DNA from: an uncultured Eubacteriales bacterium
GTDB taxonomy: Bacteria; Bacillota; Clostridia; Oscillospirales; CAG-272
Direction: 5' to 3'
DNA: 64,000 nucleotides
NCBI GenBank assembly: GCA_934525675.1
Contig: CAKSZH010000008.1
Span: forward strand, 1 to 64,000
This document shows, one piece after another, positions 8,595 through 16,971 of this stretch (position 1 is the stretch's first letter; every line of letters starts with the position of its first letter). The translations under genes were made by a program, and so were the position numbers. The notes under the pieces are model-generated. The model searched no databases. It was given only the letters and a program-made list of their open reading frames with translations, and was not told the DNA's origin.

Positions 8595-10040
8595 TTATTC
8601 AACCGTGACAAACACGCCCTCGGCACTTCCGATGGTGATGGAATATACGCCGTCGGTCGCGGTCAGCACCTCGCTCCCCCCGTGGTGGTGCGCGGTGACG
8701 GTCTTGCCCTCCCCGGTGACACGGAAAGTGACGGTCGTGTCGGCGTCGGCGGTAAAGGGATTCGTCTGGTTGACGAACATGGCAGCACAGCCGTCGCCGT
8801 CCTTTTCGAGAAATCCGCCGACGAGAATGCCGCCGTCGGTCGAAATGCCGGTGAAGCCGTCAATGGATCCGGCGGTATAGCCGTTTTCCTCGCTCCGCAT
8901 GTTCTGCCGCTGCAACTGGCGGTTGAGGGAGGGATTGACGGAGGAGCCGAAAGTATAGACTCCCATGCTTTCGTATTTCATGAAAGTATCGGACAGAGCG
9001 TGGATTTCGTCGTTGATCGGCTTGCAGATGTCCCAGAGCGGGGTCTTTTCTCCGACATTTTTGGAACCGGACTGCCAGAGCGAGGTGCCGTCCTCCCACC
9101 AGGAGGGTGTGTAATTCGCGTAGGAAAGTCCGGTCGCGCCGTAGGCAAGCGCCGTGAAAACCTGATAGCGGATGGTCTCATTGGTCATCTGCTTGTCGGT
9201 TACGGTCGCGGGATACTCCGATCCCGCCTGGAGAATGACCCACATATCCTTACCGTATTTCCGCGCCGCCTCCGCGTTGATGTCGTAAGTGTAGAGAACA
9301 GCATCGAGGAAATCCGCGACGATGTTTCCGGTGTTGCGGAAGAACGGATAGACGTCAAATGTAATGAGGTCGGACGGAATCATGCGGCAGTACATTTCCA
9401 CATAATCCTTGTAGCTTGCGAAATCTCCGACTGCGCCTTCTTGCCATGCCGGGTTGAGGATCATCAGTCCGAGCTGTCCGGGCATCTGCTCATTGTAGGT
9501 CTGCATGATACGGCGGAAGGTGAGAAATACGTCCTTTTTGGGTGCGATTTCATCATAAAGATAGTCTCCGATGACGCTCGGTTCTTTGGAATATCTGTCT
9601 GCGATATTGTCATATTCGCCGTTGCGGATGCCCCTCAGGACCCGGGTCAGCTGTTGGGAGAGGGGGGAATAGGGAACGTTCAGATTCATGCCGAGCACAG
9701 GAATACCGTACTTTGTCAGCTGATCAAACGCCGCGGTTCTGCTCGGATGGAGGACCAGATCCGTGCCGAAGTCCTTGAGGGATGCGGCACCCTCTTCGCT
9801 TTTGGAGACTTTCCCGGTGTAGTCCCAGACGCTGATGACGATCCGGGAGCGGTCAAGCACAAGACGTTCCGTCGCTTCGGTCTGCGGCGGTTCGTCCTGC
9901 CCGCTTTCGGCTGCGGAATTCCCGGCGGTCGGTCCGGTCGGCGCTCCCTCCGCGCTTGCGGAAATACAGCCGGTCAGTGTTCCGACAAGCAGGAGCAGGG
10001 CAAGGAAACAGGCAAAAAGTCGTATGTGGGTCTGGTTCAT
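8595..10040 (-). CDS. Lipoprotein with TIM-barrel, glycosidase-like domain
   Basis: A 481-residue exported lipoprotein: hydrophobic signal residues 8-20, lipobox LTGC with C25 as the lipidated cysteine, then a Ser/Glu/Thr/Pro-rich tether to about residue 58. The body resembles the 47554 and 49459 proteins. GDYLYDE (D163/E164) matches their GLYLRDE and GIYMKDE; FDVYPF, a WVILQ strand and ALAYGATG near the expected last barrel strands also match. It has no CxxC module, unlike those paralogues. The ATG at 10040 is chosen over 10058 because GAGGGA lies 5 bases before it. Probable surface glycan-binding or hydrolysing protein; no substrate can be read from the sequence. Confidence 0.85.
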   Translation of the reverse strand: MNQTHIRLFACFLALLLLVGTLTGCISASAEGAPTGPTAGNSAAESGQDEPPQTEATERLVLDRSRIVISVWDYTGKVSKSEEGAASLKDFGTDLVLHPSRTAAFDQLTKYGIPVLGMNLNVPYSPLSQQLTRVLRGIRNGEYDNIADRYSKEPSVIGDYLYDEIAPKKDVFLTFRRIMQTYNEQMPGQLGLMILNPAWQEGAVGDFASYKDYVEMYCRMIPSDLITFDVYPFFRNTGNIVADFLDAVLYTYDINAEAARKYGKDMWVILQAGSEYPATVTDKQMTNETIRYQVFTALAYGATGLSYANYTPSWWEDGTSLWQSGSKNVGEKTPLWDICKPINDEIHALSDTFMKYESMGVYTFGSSVNPSLNRQLQRQNMRSEENGYTAGSIDGFTGISTDGGILVGGFLEKDGDGCAAMFVNQTNPFTADADTTVTFRVTGEGKTVTAHHHGGSEVLTATDGVYSITIGSAEGVFVTVE

Positions 10041-10096
10041 GGTATCCCTCGCTTTCATCCGGCGATCCGGGGCGGATGCCGATTTTCAGTATCCCC

Positions 10097-10125
10097 ATTA
10101 TATAAGAGAACGGCGGAATTGTCAA
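10097..10125 (-). promoter_or_regulatory. Sigma-A promoter of the 8595-10040 lipoprotein
   Basis: Minus strand TTGACA (10125-10120), 17 bases, TATAAT (10102-10097). It is only 9 bases from the divergent promoter at 10135. Confidence 0.85.
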
Positions 10126-10134
10126 GATGCGGCG

Positions 10135-10163
10135 TTGACAACTTCCTGCAACTGTGTTATACT
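10135..10163 (+). promoter_or_regulatory. Sigma-A promoter of the 10231-11478 lipoprotein
   Basis: TTGACA (10135-10140), 17 bases, TATACT (10158-10163). Leader about 60 bases. Confidence 0.85.
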
Positions 10164-10230
10164 GTAAAAAAATCAACCGCCGGCAGGACCCCATTACGGT
10201 CGGTGGGAGATAAAGAGGGAGCCGGAAAAC

Positions 10231-11478
10231 ATGAAAAAATCGACAGCGGCGGTGCTGGTGGCACTGCTGATCCTGATGGCTATGTGCTTAAACGCCTGCG
10301 CGGGGAATCCCGCCGGAGGGGAAACGTCCTCCGCGACCGATACCGCCGGAGAGTCCGCGACGGAGCGTGCAAGCGAAACTGCGACCGGAACTTCTGTCCC
10401 GTCCGAATCCGAGAGCGCGACGCGGGAGGAATCCGGGACGGAGTCCGCAACCGAGTCCGCGACCGAATCCGCAACCGAAACGGAGCCCGATCCGGTACCT
10501 CCGGAAGAGGCGGCGTGCTATACGCTGGAATATGTGACGAACGATCGCGGCAGGATCCGCGAGAAAAAGACCTACTTCCGCACGGTGCGGGAGGCGGTCG
10601 GCGCAAATCCGGACGGAGCCGATATCTGGCTGTGCCGCGCGGCGTCGGAGGAGGACAAGGGCGTCACGTTCCCGGAGAGCGGCGATTTCGCGCTCCACAC
10701 GGTGCAGTTCGACTATAACTTTGCCGATTACTACCCGACCGGTGCCGTGTACGAAATCACCGAGCACTATTTCACCGAGCGCGCGTATTTCACCTCGCTT
10801 GAGGCACTGCTTGCGTATTTCTCCGACCCGGTACTTGCCGGTTACCGGATGCCGCTTGCCGACCACTCGGTCTGGCTGTTTTCCGCGGAGGACGGATATG
10901 AGGCAGGGAAATACTTTGTCTCGGTAAATACGGAGGGCGGCTTTGACTTTGAGCGGGAATGCGGTACCGAATACTGGTATCATACCGCGTTTTTCTCGGT
11001 CGATACCCATGTGTTCTACACGATTGCGCATCTGAACGAGTATCTGGAAGCGCATCCGGATGTGATGACCATCCATCTGCTGGGCGACTTCCGGTCGGAA
11101 GAGCCGATCGAGTTGCCTTACGGGCTCAGCTACCGCCTTGCTTACGACGGCAACCGCATGGACGCTGCTTTTGCCTGGGGCGTGACCTTTGACGACGGCA
11201 ACAACGGACTCTGCTATTACAGCGAGCCATCCGCGCTCTTCTATAATCCCGCAGTGGTTGCGAAGGACAAGAACGGCAACATTATTTCCTGCATCTGGGT
11301 CTGGACGGAGGAGGAGGGGTACCTGCCCGGCAAGTATCAGATTGTCGAGGGACTTGACCGCGCGGAGGCGACCGATCCCGAAACCGGAAACTACATTGTG
11401 TTCCATGTGGAAAGGATGAATCTGACCTTTGTCTGGGTGGATACGCTGGACGCGTATGCCGGGCAGTATCTGAAGTAA
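10231..11478 (+). CDS. Hypothetical lipoprotein with threefold internal repeat
   Basis: A 415-residue lipoprotein of no family I recognise. Residues 1-23 are a lipoprotein signal with lipobox LNAC (C23). Residues 26-95 are a Ser/Thr/Glu-rich tether with repeated ESAT units. The exposed part seems to hold three related blocks of about 100 residues: KTYFRTVREAVGANPDGADIWL, YFTSLEALLAYFSDP and HVFYTIAHLNEYLEAHPDVMTIHLL mark their starts, and GKYFVSV and GKYQIVE mark two of their ends. It is rich in Tyr, Phe and Asp. It has its own promoter and is divergent from the TIM-barrel lipoprotein, suggesting joint control. Confidence 0.8.
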   Translation: MKKSTAAVLVALLILMAMCLNACAGNPAGGETSSATDTAGESATERASETATGTSVPSESESATREESGTESATESATESATETEPDPVPPEEAACYTLEYVTNDRGRIREKKTYFRTVREAVGANPDGADIWLCRAASEEDKGVTFPESGDFALHTVQFDYNFADYYPTGAVYEITEHYFTERAYFTSLEALLAYFSDPVLAGYRMPLADHSVWLFSAEDGYEAGKYFVSVNTEGGFDFERECGTEYWYHTAFFSVDTHVFYTIAHLNEYLEAHPDVMTIHLLGDFRSEEPIELPYGLSYRLAYDGNRMDAAFAWGVTFDDGNNGLCYYSEPSALFYNPAVVAKDKNGNIISCIWVWTEEEGYLPGKYQIVEGLDRAEATDPETGNYIVFHVERMNLTFVWVDTLDAYAGQYLK

Positions 11479-11517
11479 CGATCCCTCGCGGGCAGAGGCA
11501 AAATGAATCTCATAAAA

Positions 11518-11560
11518 AACAAGGCAGACCGTCGGGAATTCCCGGCGGTCTGCCTGTTTT
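11518..11560. terminator. Bidirectional terminator between the lipoprotein gene and greA
   Basis: Long stem AGGCAGACCG-CGGG / CCCG-CGGTCTGCCT with loop AATT. GTTTTAT follows on the plus strand and TTGTTTTTTATG on the minus strand. It separates two convergent genes. Confidence 0.8.
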
Positions 11561-11568
11561 ATATCGTT

Positions 11569-12078
11569 TCAATAGGAATTGATGGGGATATTCGGATCGT
11601 CCACGCCCTTGGTGATTCTGCGGATCTCCACGCGGTAACTGTACTTGTCGTTGACCCGGACGGTGACCCGGTCGCCGACCTTCTTTCCGAGTACGGCGCG
11701 TCCGAACGGCGCGTCCTTGGAGACCTTCGGTACGTCCTCTGCCAGCACGTTGGTGCGGAGCGTTGTGACGATCTGGTAGATTTCGTCCTCCTCGTCGTCG
11801 AGGTTATAGACCTCCACCGTGTCAAACAGACCGACTTCGTTGTCCTTGGATTTTACCTCGATGACAATCGCGGTGTCGATCATGTTCTTTAAGTAGCGGA
11901 TGCGGCTTTCGTTGGCATTCTTTTCCCGCTTGGCGGTCTTGTATTCGTCGTTTTCGGACAGGTCGCCGAATTCGCGGGTACGTTTGACCTCCGCGAGCAG
12001 CTCCGGAATGCGGCGTTCTCTCTCGGCAATCTCCTCTTTCATTTTCTGAATATCAACTTTGGTCAGTTCGTTGTGCAT
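11569..12078 (-). CDS. greA: Transcription elongation factor GreA
   Basis: Stimulates transcript cleavage by backtracked RNA polymerase. 169 residues: an N-terminal coiled coil whose tip carries the catalytic acidic pair in GDLSENDEYKTAK, and a C-terminal FKBP-like domain (GLFDTVEVYNLDD..., FGRAVLGKKVGD). The start MHNELTKVD at 12078 has CGGAGG 6 bases upstream; the upstream frame extension is Arg/Pro-rich and not credible. The gene follows the membrane protein at 12158 after 79 bases with no promoter visible between, so read-through from that gene is likely. Confidence 0.94.
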   Translation of the reverse strand: MHNELTKVDIQKMKEEIAERERRIPELLAEVKRTREFGDLSENDEYKTAKREKNANESRIRYLKNMIDTAIVIEVKSKDNEVGLFDTVEVYNLDDEEDEIYQIVTTLRTNVLAEDVPKVSKDAPFGRAVLGKKVGDRVTVRVNDKYSYRVEIRRITKGVDDPNIPINSY

Positions 12079-12157
12079 GGGATGCCTCCGTTTGAAAAAT
12101 GGTTCAGGGGGATGGGACGGCACGCCTGCCGCCTGCCGGCGGAATGTTCCGACCGGA

Positions 12158-12715
12158 TTATTGCCGGTTCTGTCCTTCCGTTCCGGCAACCGCTTCTTCG
12201 ATCGGCATGACGGGGAGTTTCAGCTTTCTGCTTGCGATGACCCCGGAAATCAGGTAGTAAAGAACCCAGCCGTGGAAGGCGATGTCAATCAGACTGCTGA
12301 CTTCAAATCCGGTACTGAAGACAGTGTAAAGCATGTAGATGCAGTCGATTGCAAAAAACACAAGCGCCGCGATGAGAAATGCGGGATGTTTCTTGGAAAG
12401 GAAGAAGAAAAGCAGGTACAAAAGCAGGATGACTGCCGCGATGACGAGCATGACGACAAGAAACGAGTCCGGCAGGATATCAATTTTCTGTCCTTCGGGG
12501 ACCGCATCCGGCAGATGCCCGGTCCAAAACAAACCATAAACCGCAAGGTAATACGGAACGGTTGCGGAAAAGAGAAAATACAGATCGCTTTTTGTGATGA
12601 CGAAAATGATGTTGACAAGTGTAAAGGCGACCAGCAGCAGAAGGTTGAAACGGGAATTCCGGAATGTTATTGCTGCTTTTGCGTGTGCGGCAGGGGTAAT
12701 CATATTGCGATTCAT
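12158..12715 (-). CDS. Hypothetical integral membrane protein
   Basis: 185 residues with about five hydrophobic segments: LLLLVAFTLVNIIFVI, YYLAVYGLFW, SFLVVMLVIAAVILLLYLLFF, AFLIAALVFFAIDCIYMLY and WVLYYLISGVIA. The C-terminus is short and charged, ending EEAVAGTEGQNRQ. GGAGGAAC lies 4-10 bases before the ATG. A promoter at 12764-12792 serves it and probably greA. I know no function; the size and topology resemble uncharacterised Clostridial membrane proteins. Confidence 0.8.
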   Translation of the reverse strand: MNRNMITPAAHAKAAITFRNSRFNLLLLVAFTLVNIIFVITKSDLYFLFSATVPYYLAVYGLFWTGHLPDAVPEGQKIDILPDSFLVVMLVIAAVILLLYLLFFFLSKKHPAFLIAALVFFAIDCIYMLYTVFSTGFEVSSLIDIAFHGWVLYYLISGVIASRKLKLPVMPIEEAVAGTEGQNRQ

Positions 12716-12763
12716 AAAAGTTCCTCCGTTTTTTGTAACCTGGGTATGCCCGGGTTCTCTTTC

Positions 12764-12792
12764 AGCATATCACCGGACACTCAAAAAGTCAA
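12764..12792 (-). promoter_or_regulatory. Sigma-A promoter of the 12158 membrane-protein gene (and greA)
   Basis: Minus strand TTGACT (12792-12787), 17 bases, TATGCT (12769-12764) preceded by TGA, an extended -10. Confidence 0.65.
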
Positions 12793-12875
12793 TGGTGCCG
12801 GACGAAAAAGAAAGACAAAAACTGACAGGCGTTTTCCGCGGAATGCTTTACCCGACGGAAACACGGTAACATGTT

Positions 12876-14072
12876 TTACCGGTTCGCTTTTTTATGGGTG
12901 CGCGAGCGTTTTAAGAGAAGCAGACCGACCAGCATGAGAAGCGGAAACACGATTGCCGCCAGAATGCCGGCTCTCAGGTTGTTTCCGAAGGCACCGGAGA
13001 CCAGTCCAGCCAGCGTGGGACCGCCCGCACAGCCGAGGTCACCCGCGAGGGCTAAAAACGCAAACATGGCGGTGCCGCCGTTCGGGATTGCGGCAGAGGC
13101 GTTGCTGAAGGTTCCGGGCCAGAAAATGCCGACCGAAAATCCGCAGACGGCACATCCGACGAGACCGACGACCGGATTCGGAATCAATATAATGGAAAGA
13201 TACGCGGCAATGCAAAGGACCGTGCTGAGTGCCATACAGCGGTTGAGATTCATTTTTTCTCCGAATTTTCCGTAGATCAGCCGCGAGGTTCCCATGAGGA
13301 GGGCAAATGCCATCGGTCCTGCCAGATCCCCGATGGTCTTGCTGACGCCGAGTCCCTTTTCCGCAAAGGTGGACGCCCATTGGCTGACCGCCTGTTCGCT
13401 GGCACCCGCGCAGAGCATCATAAGAAGCAGGATCCAGAAGGCTTTATCCGACAGCAGTTTGCCGGGGCGAAGCCCGGTTTCTCCCTCTTTTTGCAGAGAG
13501 GCAATCGGAGCGGTCGCAAACAAAAGGATGTTCAGCACCGGAATTGCCGCCCAGATGAGGGCGAGGATCTTCCAGTTTCCGATTCCGAACAGGGAAAAGA
13601 AGACGGTGGAGAGCAGTACCACGCCGACGTGTCCCCAGCAATAAAATGAGTGCAGAAGACTCATTGCCATTTCCTTGTGATCGTTCGGGCAGGATTCCAC
13701 AATCGGGCTGATCAGCACCTCGATCAAGCCTCCGCCGATTGCGTAGATTGCCACGGCGATCAGAATTCCGGTATAGGCGTCCGGCATCTGTTCTGGGAGA
13801 ACGGTCAGGAGCACGAGACCGAGCGCGGAACAGATGTGCGCGATGATGACCGAGACACGGTAACCGATCCGGTCGATCAGCCCGGCAGACAGAAGATCCA
13901 CGCACAGCTGAATCACGAAGTTGACGGTGATGAGCAGGGTGATCTTTGAGAGCGGGATCCCGTAGCTCTCTCCGAAGGTGACAAACAGAAGCGGAACAAA
14001 GTTATTGACGATCGCCTGAACGATATACCCGATGAAGCAGGCGTACATGGTTCTCTGATAATTCGGTTTCAT
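12876..14072 (-). CDS. Major facilitator superfamily transporter
   Basis: 398 residues with about 12 membrane segments in two halves split by a cytoplasmic loop near KEGETGLRPGKLLSDK. GLIDRIGYR is the loop 2-3 signature, matched by the LIYGKFGEKMN loop in the second half, typical of MFS sugar/drug carriers. GGGLIEVLISPIVES resembles the fucose-permease-like branch (inference), so a sugar substrate is possible. The correct start is the ATG at 14072, with AAGAGGT just upstream; the frame open further upstream runs through a tRNA-Tyr gene and is an artefact. No promoter or terminator is evident between tRNA-Tyr and this gene. Confidence 0.9.
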   Translation of the reverse strand: MKPNYQRTMYACFIGYIVQAIVNNFVPLLFVTFGESYGIPLSKITLLITVNFVIQLCVDLLSAGLIDRIGYRVSVIIAHICSALGLVLLTVLPEQMPDAYTGILIAVAIYAIGGGLIEVLISPIVESCPNDHKEMAMSLLHSFYCWGHVGVVLLSTVFFSLFGIGNWKILALIWAAIPVLNILLFATAPIASLQKEGETGLRPGKLLSDKAFWILLLMMLCAGASEQAVSQWASTFAEKGLGVSKTIGDLAGPMAFALLMGTSRLIYGKFGEKMNLNRCMALSTVLCIAAYLSIILIPNPVVGLVGCAVCGFSVGIFWPGTFSNASAAIPNGGTAMFAFLALAGDLGCAGGPTLAGLVSGAFGNNLRAGILAAIVFPLLMLVGLLLLKRSRTHKKANR

Positions 14073-14149
14073 GTGACCTCTTGACGTACCGGTACGGTAG
14101 TAAATATTTCCGGCAAAAGGAAAAGAGCAAGTTTTGCAACTTACTCTTT

Positions 14150-14234
14150 TGGTGGGGGAAGGTGGATTCGGACCACCGAAGGCAGTGCCAGCAGATTTAC
14201 AGTCTGTCCCCTTTGGCCACTCGGGAATTCCCCC
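14150..14234 (-). tRNA. tRNA-Tyr (anticodon GTA)
   Basis: The minus strand folds as a class II tRNA: acceptor GGGGGAA / TTCCCCC, anticodon stem-loop GACTGTAAATC with GTA, a long variable arm (CTGGCACTGCC...), T-loop GGTCCGAATCC, and an encoded CCA end. Confidence 0.95.
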
Positions 14235-14273
14235 ATATGAAGAACGCCTGATCCGGACGATGCAGGCGCTCAT

Positions 14274-14348
14274 TGGAGCTGGTGATCGGAGTCGAACCAA
14301 CAACCTGCTGATTACAAATCAGCTGCTCTGCCATTGAGCCACACCAGC
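14274..14348 (-). tRNA. tRNA-Thr (anticodon TGT)
   Basis: Minus strand acceptor GCTGGTG / CACCAGC, D-arm GGCTCAATGGCAGAGC, anticodon loop TTTGTAA with TGT, T-arm with GGTTCGACTCC, and an encoded CCA end. It lies 39 bases ahead of tRNA-Tyr, so the two form one transcript. Confidence 0.95.
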
Positions 14349-14367
14349 ATTTCACCGGAACGTCAGC

Positions 14368-14396
14368 ATTATATCATATAAAAGAACGCTTGTCAA
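14368..14396 (-). promoter_or_regulatory. Promoter of the tRNA-Thr/tRNA-Tyr unit
   Basis: Minus strand TTGACA (14396-14391), 17 bases, TATAAT (14373-14368) preceded by TGA; full consensus. It begins about 20 bases before the tRNA-Thr 5' end. Confidence 0.88.
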
Positions 14397-14436
14397 CCCT
14401 TTTTTGAGATTTTTTTCGCGGAATCGGTCTCGGGCG

Positions 14437-14520
14437 CGCTCCGCCGCCGGATCCCCGCCCCTTGCGGGTGCCCCGCCGGCAGGCTCCTCCGGAGCCGCCG
14501 GATCCCCGCCGGGGGCGGCT
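14437..14520. repeat. GC-rich dispersed element, two copies of GCCGCCGGATCCCCGC
   Basis: GCCGCCGGATCCCCGC occurs at about 14444 and 14494, and again at about 38532. The 14444 and 38532 copies share a following TTGCGGGTG segment that can pair back to CCCCGC. The second copy here ends in CCGGGGGCGGCTTTG and could act as a weak plus-strand terminator. Nothing else is seen in the 320-base gap apart from the two promoters. Confidence 0.55.
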
Positions 14521-14571
14521 TTGTTACTTTTCTCCGGTAATCCCCGCTTTACGGTACGGAATCTTTGCCCC

Positions 14572-14600
14572 TTGCAATGCCGCCGGCGGTATGATATAAT
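14572..14600 (+). promoter_or_regulatory. Sigma-A promoter of the GH78-like gene
   Basis: TTGCAA (14572-14577), 17 bases, TATAAT (14595-14600) preceded by TGA. Confidence 0.75.
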
Positions 14601-14668
14601 GAGCACAACATCACGGGCGCCGTGCGGCGTCCCGGAATTGCCCCGATACGGGGCACGGAGGGAAACAT

Positions 14669-16654
14669 ATGACCGGAAGAGGAGCTACCTGGATCTGGGT
14701 ATTCGGCGATTTTGAATTGCATCACCATAAAAAAATCTGTATGCAGAGAGAGGAACGCGGGCACCGCTATCCCGCGCCGTGGAGAGTGTACGACTGCAAC
14801 CGGCAGGCACGCTTCCGCCGCACCTTTACGCTGGAGAAGCCCGAGACCGTCACCTTCTATTTTGACGGCGAGGGCTACGTTGAGGTCAGAGGAAAACGTT
14901 ACGCCCCCGGTACCCCTGTCCCGCTTGAAGCGGGTACCAATGAAATTCTCGTGCCGGTCATGAATGAGTACGGTCTCCCCGCCATTTTTGCCGACGGCGA
15001 AGCCGTCGTGACCGACGGGACCTGGGAAGCGACTACCTTTGACGGCAAATGGTCGCCCGTCGGCTGCTGGGATCTGTCCGACCCATGCGTAAAACCGTCC
15101 GATTTCGGGCTTCCCACCGCGCGGCAGGACTATGTGTCCGTGATCCCGACGGAATCGGGAACCGTCTATGACTTCGGCAAGGAGACCTTTATCAAACTGG
15201 TGCTCGGAGGACTGACACCCGGAAAAGAGGTCCGCCTTTGCTACGGCGAGAGTTTTGAGGAAGCGATGGACGACGAATTCGCCGTCATTTCCGACCGCCT
15301 CACCCCGACGGGTGAGCGGCATACCTTCCCCGCCCGCGCCTGCCGCTACGTCCGCGTCACGGCGGAAACACAGCCGCGTGAGGTGTACGGGCTTTATGAA
15401 TACCTGCCCTTCGAGATCCGCTGCCGTTTCGATTGCCCCGACGAAGAAATCAAGCGCATTTACGACGTCGCGGAATATACCTTCCGCCTCAACAGCCGGA
15501 TGTTCTACCAGGACGGCATCAAAAGAGACCGCTGGGTGTGGTCGGGAGACGCGTATCAGAGTTACTTCTTTAATTATTACAGCTACTTCGATCCCGGGAT
15601 CATCAAGCGTACCATCCTTGCCCTGCGCGGCGGCGACCCCATCGCGTCGCACATCAATACCATCGTCGATTACTCGCTCTATTGGCTTGCCTCCATCGCG
15701 GATTACTACCGCTTCACGGGCGACAGACGTTTCCTCTCGCAGGTGTACGAACGCGCAGTCGGACTCGCCCGGTATCTTTTGCAGTTTGAGAACGCCGAGG
15801 GACTGATCGAGGGACGCGAGGGCCTGGACTGGACCTTCATCGACTGGTCGGACATGGATAAGACCGGCGCGCTTTGCATCATGCAGATGCTGTACTGCCG
15901 CGCGATGGAAGCCATGACGGCGTGCGCACTCGCGGTCGGAGACACGGAAAACGAAAAGGTCTACCGGAAAAAGGCGGAATTTCTGCGTGCGGCGGTCAAA
16001 AAGATCTACTGGAACCGCGAGAAGGGCGCGTTCGTGACGACGGTCCACGGCAGAACCCCCTCGGAGGAGGTGCGCCGCCACGCGAATATTTTTGCGGTGC
16101 TCTTTGGCTTCGCGGATGAAAAAATGAAGGAATCCATTCTCAGTAACGTGCTGATGAATGAGGAGATCCCGGCGATCACCACGCCGTATTTCCAGCTTTA
16201 CGAGCTGGAGGCGCTCTGCCGCCTCGGAAAGACCGGACTTGTGACCGAACGGATGCGCGCGTACTGGGGCGGAATGCTCCGGGAGGGCGCGACCACCTTC
16301 TGGGAGGAATACGACCCGGAGAAGCCGCGCGAAGAACAGCTCGGTATGTACGGCTGGAAGTTCGACAAGTCGCTCTGTCATGCGTGGGGTGCGGGGCCTC
16401 TGTACCTCCTCGGCAGATACTACGCGGGAATCGAGCCGACCTCGGACGGCTACGAGACTTTTACGGTGACTCCGGTGCTCGGCGGACTGCCCGCGTATGA
16501 CATCACAGTGCCCGTGAAGGACGGAAGCGTGCGCGTCTGTCTTGACGGTGACCGGGCGGAAATCCTCTCCACCCGCGCGGGCGGGACGGCGTTTGTGTTC
16601 GGTAAAAGCTGCCCCCTCATGGCGGGCGAGACGCTTACCGTAAACCGGGAGTAA
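14669..16654 (+). CDS. Alpha-L-rhamnosidase-like glycoside hydrolase (GH78-type)
   Basis: A 661-residue enzyme that by family would cleave terminal alpha-L-rhamnose from glycosides. It has an N-terminal beta-sandwich (residues about 1-230), then an (alpha/alpha)6-type barrel with the GH78-like acidic region around DGIKRDRWVWSGD (D282, D287, D294) and aromatic-rich YQSYFFNYYSYFD. A further Glu occurs in TTFWEEYDPEKP, and a C-terminal beta domain carries VTPVLGGLPAYDITVPVKDG. There is no signal peptide, so it should act inside the cell on imported oligosaccharides. GGAGGG lies 6 bases before the ATG. It stands alone between its promoter and a terminator pair. Confidence 0.85.
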   Translation: MTGRGATWIWVFGDFELHHHKKICMQREERGHRYPAPWRVYDCNRQARFRRTFTLEKPETVTFYFDGEGYVEVRGKRYAPGTPVPLEAGTNEILVPVMNEYGLPAIFADGEAVVTDGTWEATTFDGKWSPVGCWDLSDPCVKPSDFGLPTARQDYVSVIPTESGTVYDFGKETFIKLVLGGLTPGKEVRLCYGESFEEAMDDEFAVISDRLTPTGERHTFPARACRYVRVTAETQPREVYGLYEYLPFEIRCRFDCPDEEIKRIYDVAEYTFRLNSRMFYQDGIKRDRWVWSGDAYQSYFFNYYSYFDPGIIKRTILALRGGDPIASHINTIVDYSLYWLASIADYYRFTGDRRFLSQVYERAVGLARYLLQFENAEGLIEGREGLDWTFIDWSDMDKTGALCIMQMLYCRAMEAMTACALAVGDTENEKVYRKKAEFLRAAVKKIYWNREKGAFVTTVHGRTPSEEVRRHANIFAVLFGFADEKMKESILSNVLMNEEIPAITTPYFQLYELEALCRLGKTGLVTERMRAYWGGMLREGATTFWEEYDPEKPREEQLGMYGWKFDKSLCHAWGAGPLYLLGRYYAGIEPTSDGYETFTVTPVLGGLPAYDITVPVKDGSVRVCLDGDRAEILSTRAGGTAFVFGKSCPLMAGETLTVNRE

Positions 16655-16698
16655 GGGCGCAGATGAGCAACGCCGCGCGGACACATGACGTGCCCGCA

Positions 16699-16768
16699 GG
16701 CAACGCGCCGGGGGCGCGTTGCCTCCCGATTCCTCAGCCGTGCCGCCTGCGGGCGGCACGGCTTTTTT
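16699..16768 (+). terminator. Double hairpin terminator after the GH78-like gene
   Basis: A first stem GGCAACGCGCC / GGCGCGTTGCC at 16699-16723, then GCCGTGCCGCC / GGGCGGCACGGC followed by TTTTTT at 16737-16768. The second is a textbook terminator. Confidence 0.85.
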
Positions 16769-16844
16769 ATGAAATTTTGTGCATTGTTGCGGATTTGTTT
16801 GTCCGCAGGCTCCGTTTTTTTGCGATTATTTGTCGTTTTTTTGA

Positions 16845-16873
16845 TTGACAGCATCCGGGGGCAGTGCTATAAT
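16845..16873 (+). promoter_or_regulatory. Sigma-A promoter of the antiporter gene
   Basis: TTGACA (16845-16850), 17 bases, TATAAT (16868-16873) preceded by TGC: a consensus, probably strong promoter. The 90-base leader holds a small CTGCC/GGCAG stem; no known ion riboswitch was recognised. Confidence 0.88.
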
Positions 16874-16971
16874 AATAAACTGTGGCTTTGTGCCGGAATT
16901 TCTTTTTCTGCCGTGTGGCAGGCGGGGGCTTCCGACTTTGCGGATCTCCCGACCTCAAGGAGGATTTATCC

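Noticed and set aside
14073..14303. N-terminal extension of the MFS protein
   Set aside because: The frame reads through tRNA-Tyr (gives the well-known GGIPEWPKGTDCKS artefact).
14549..16759. 736-residue open frame opposite the GH78-like gene
   Set aside because: Antisense shadow; the plus strand has promoter, ribosome site, family motifs and terminator.
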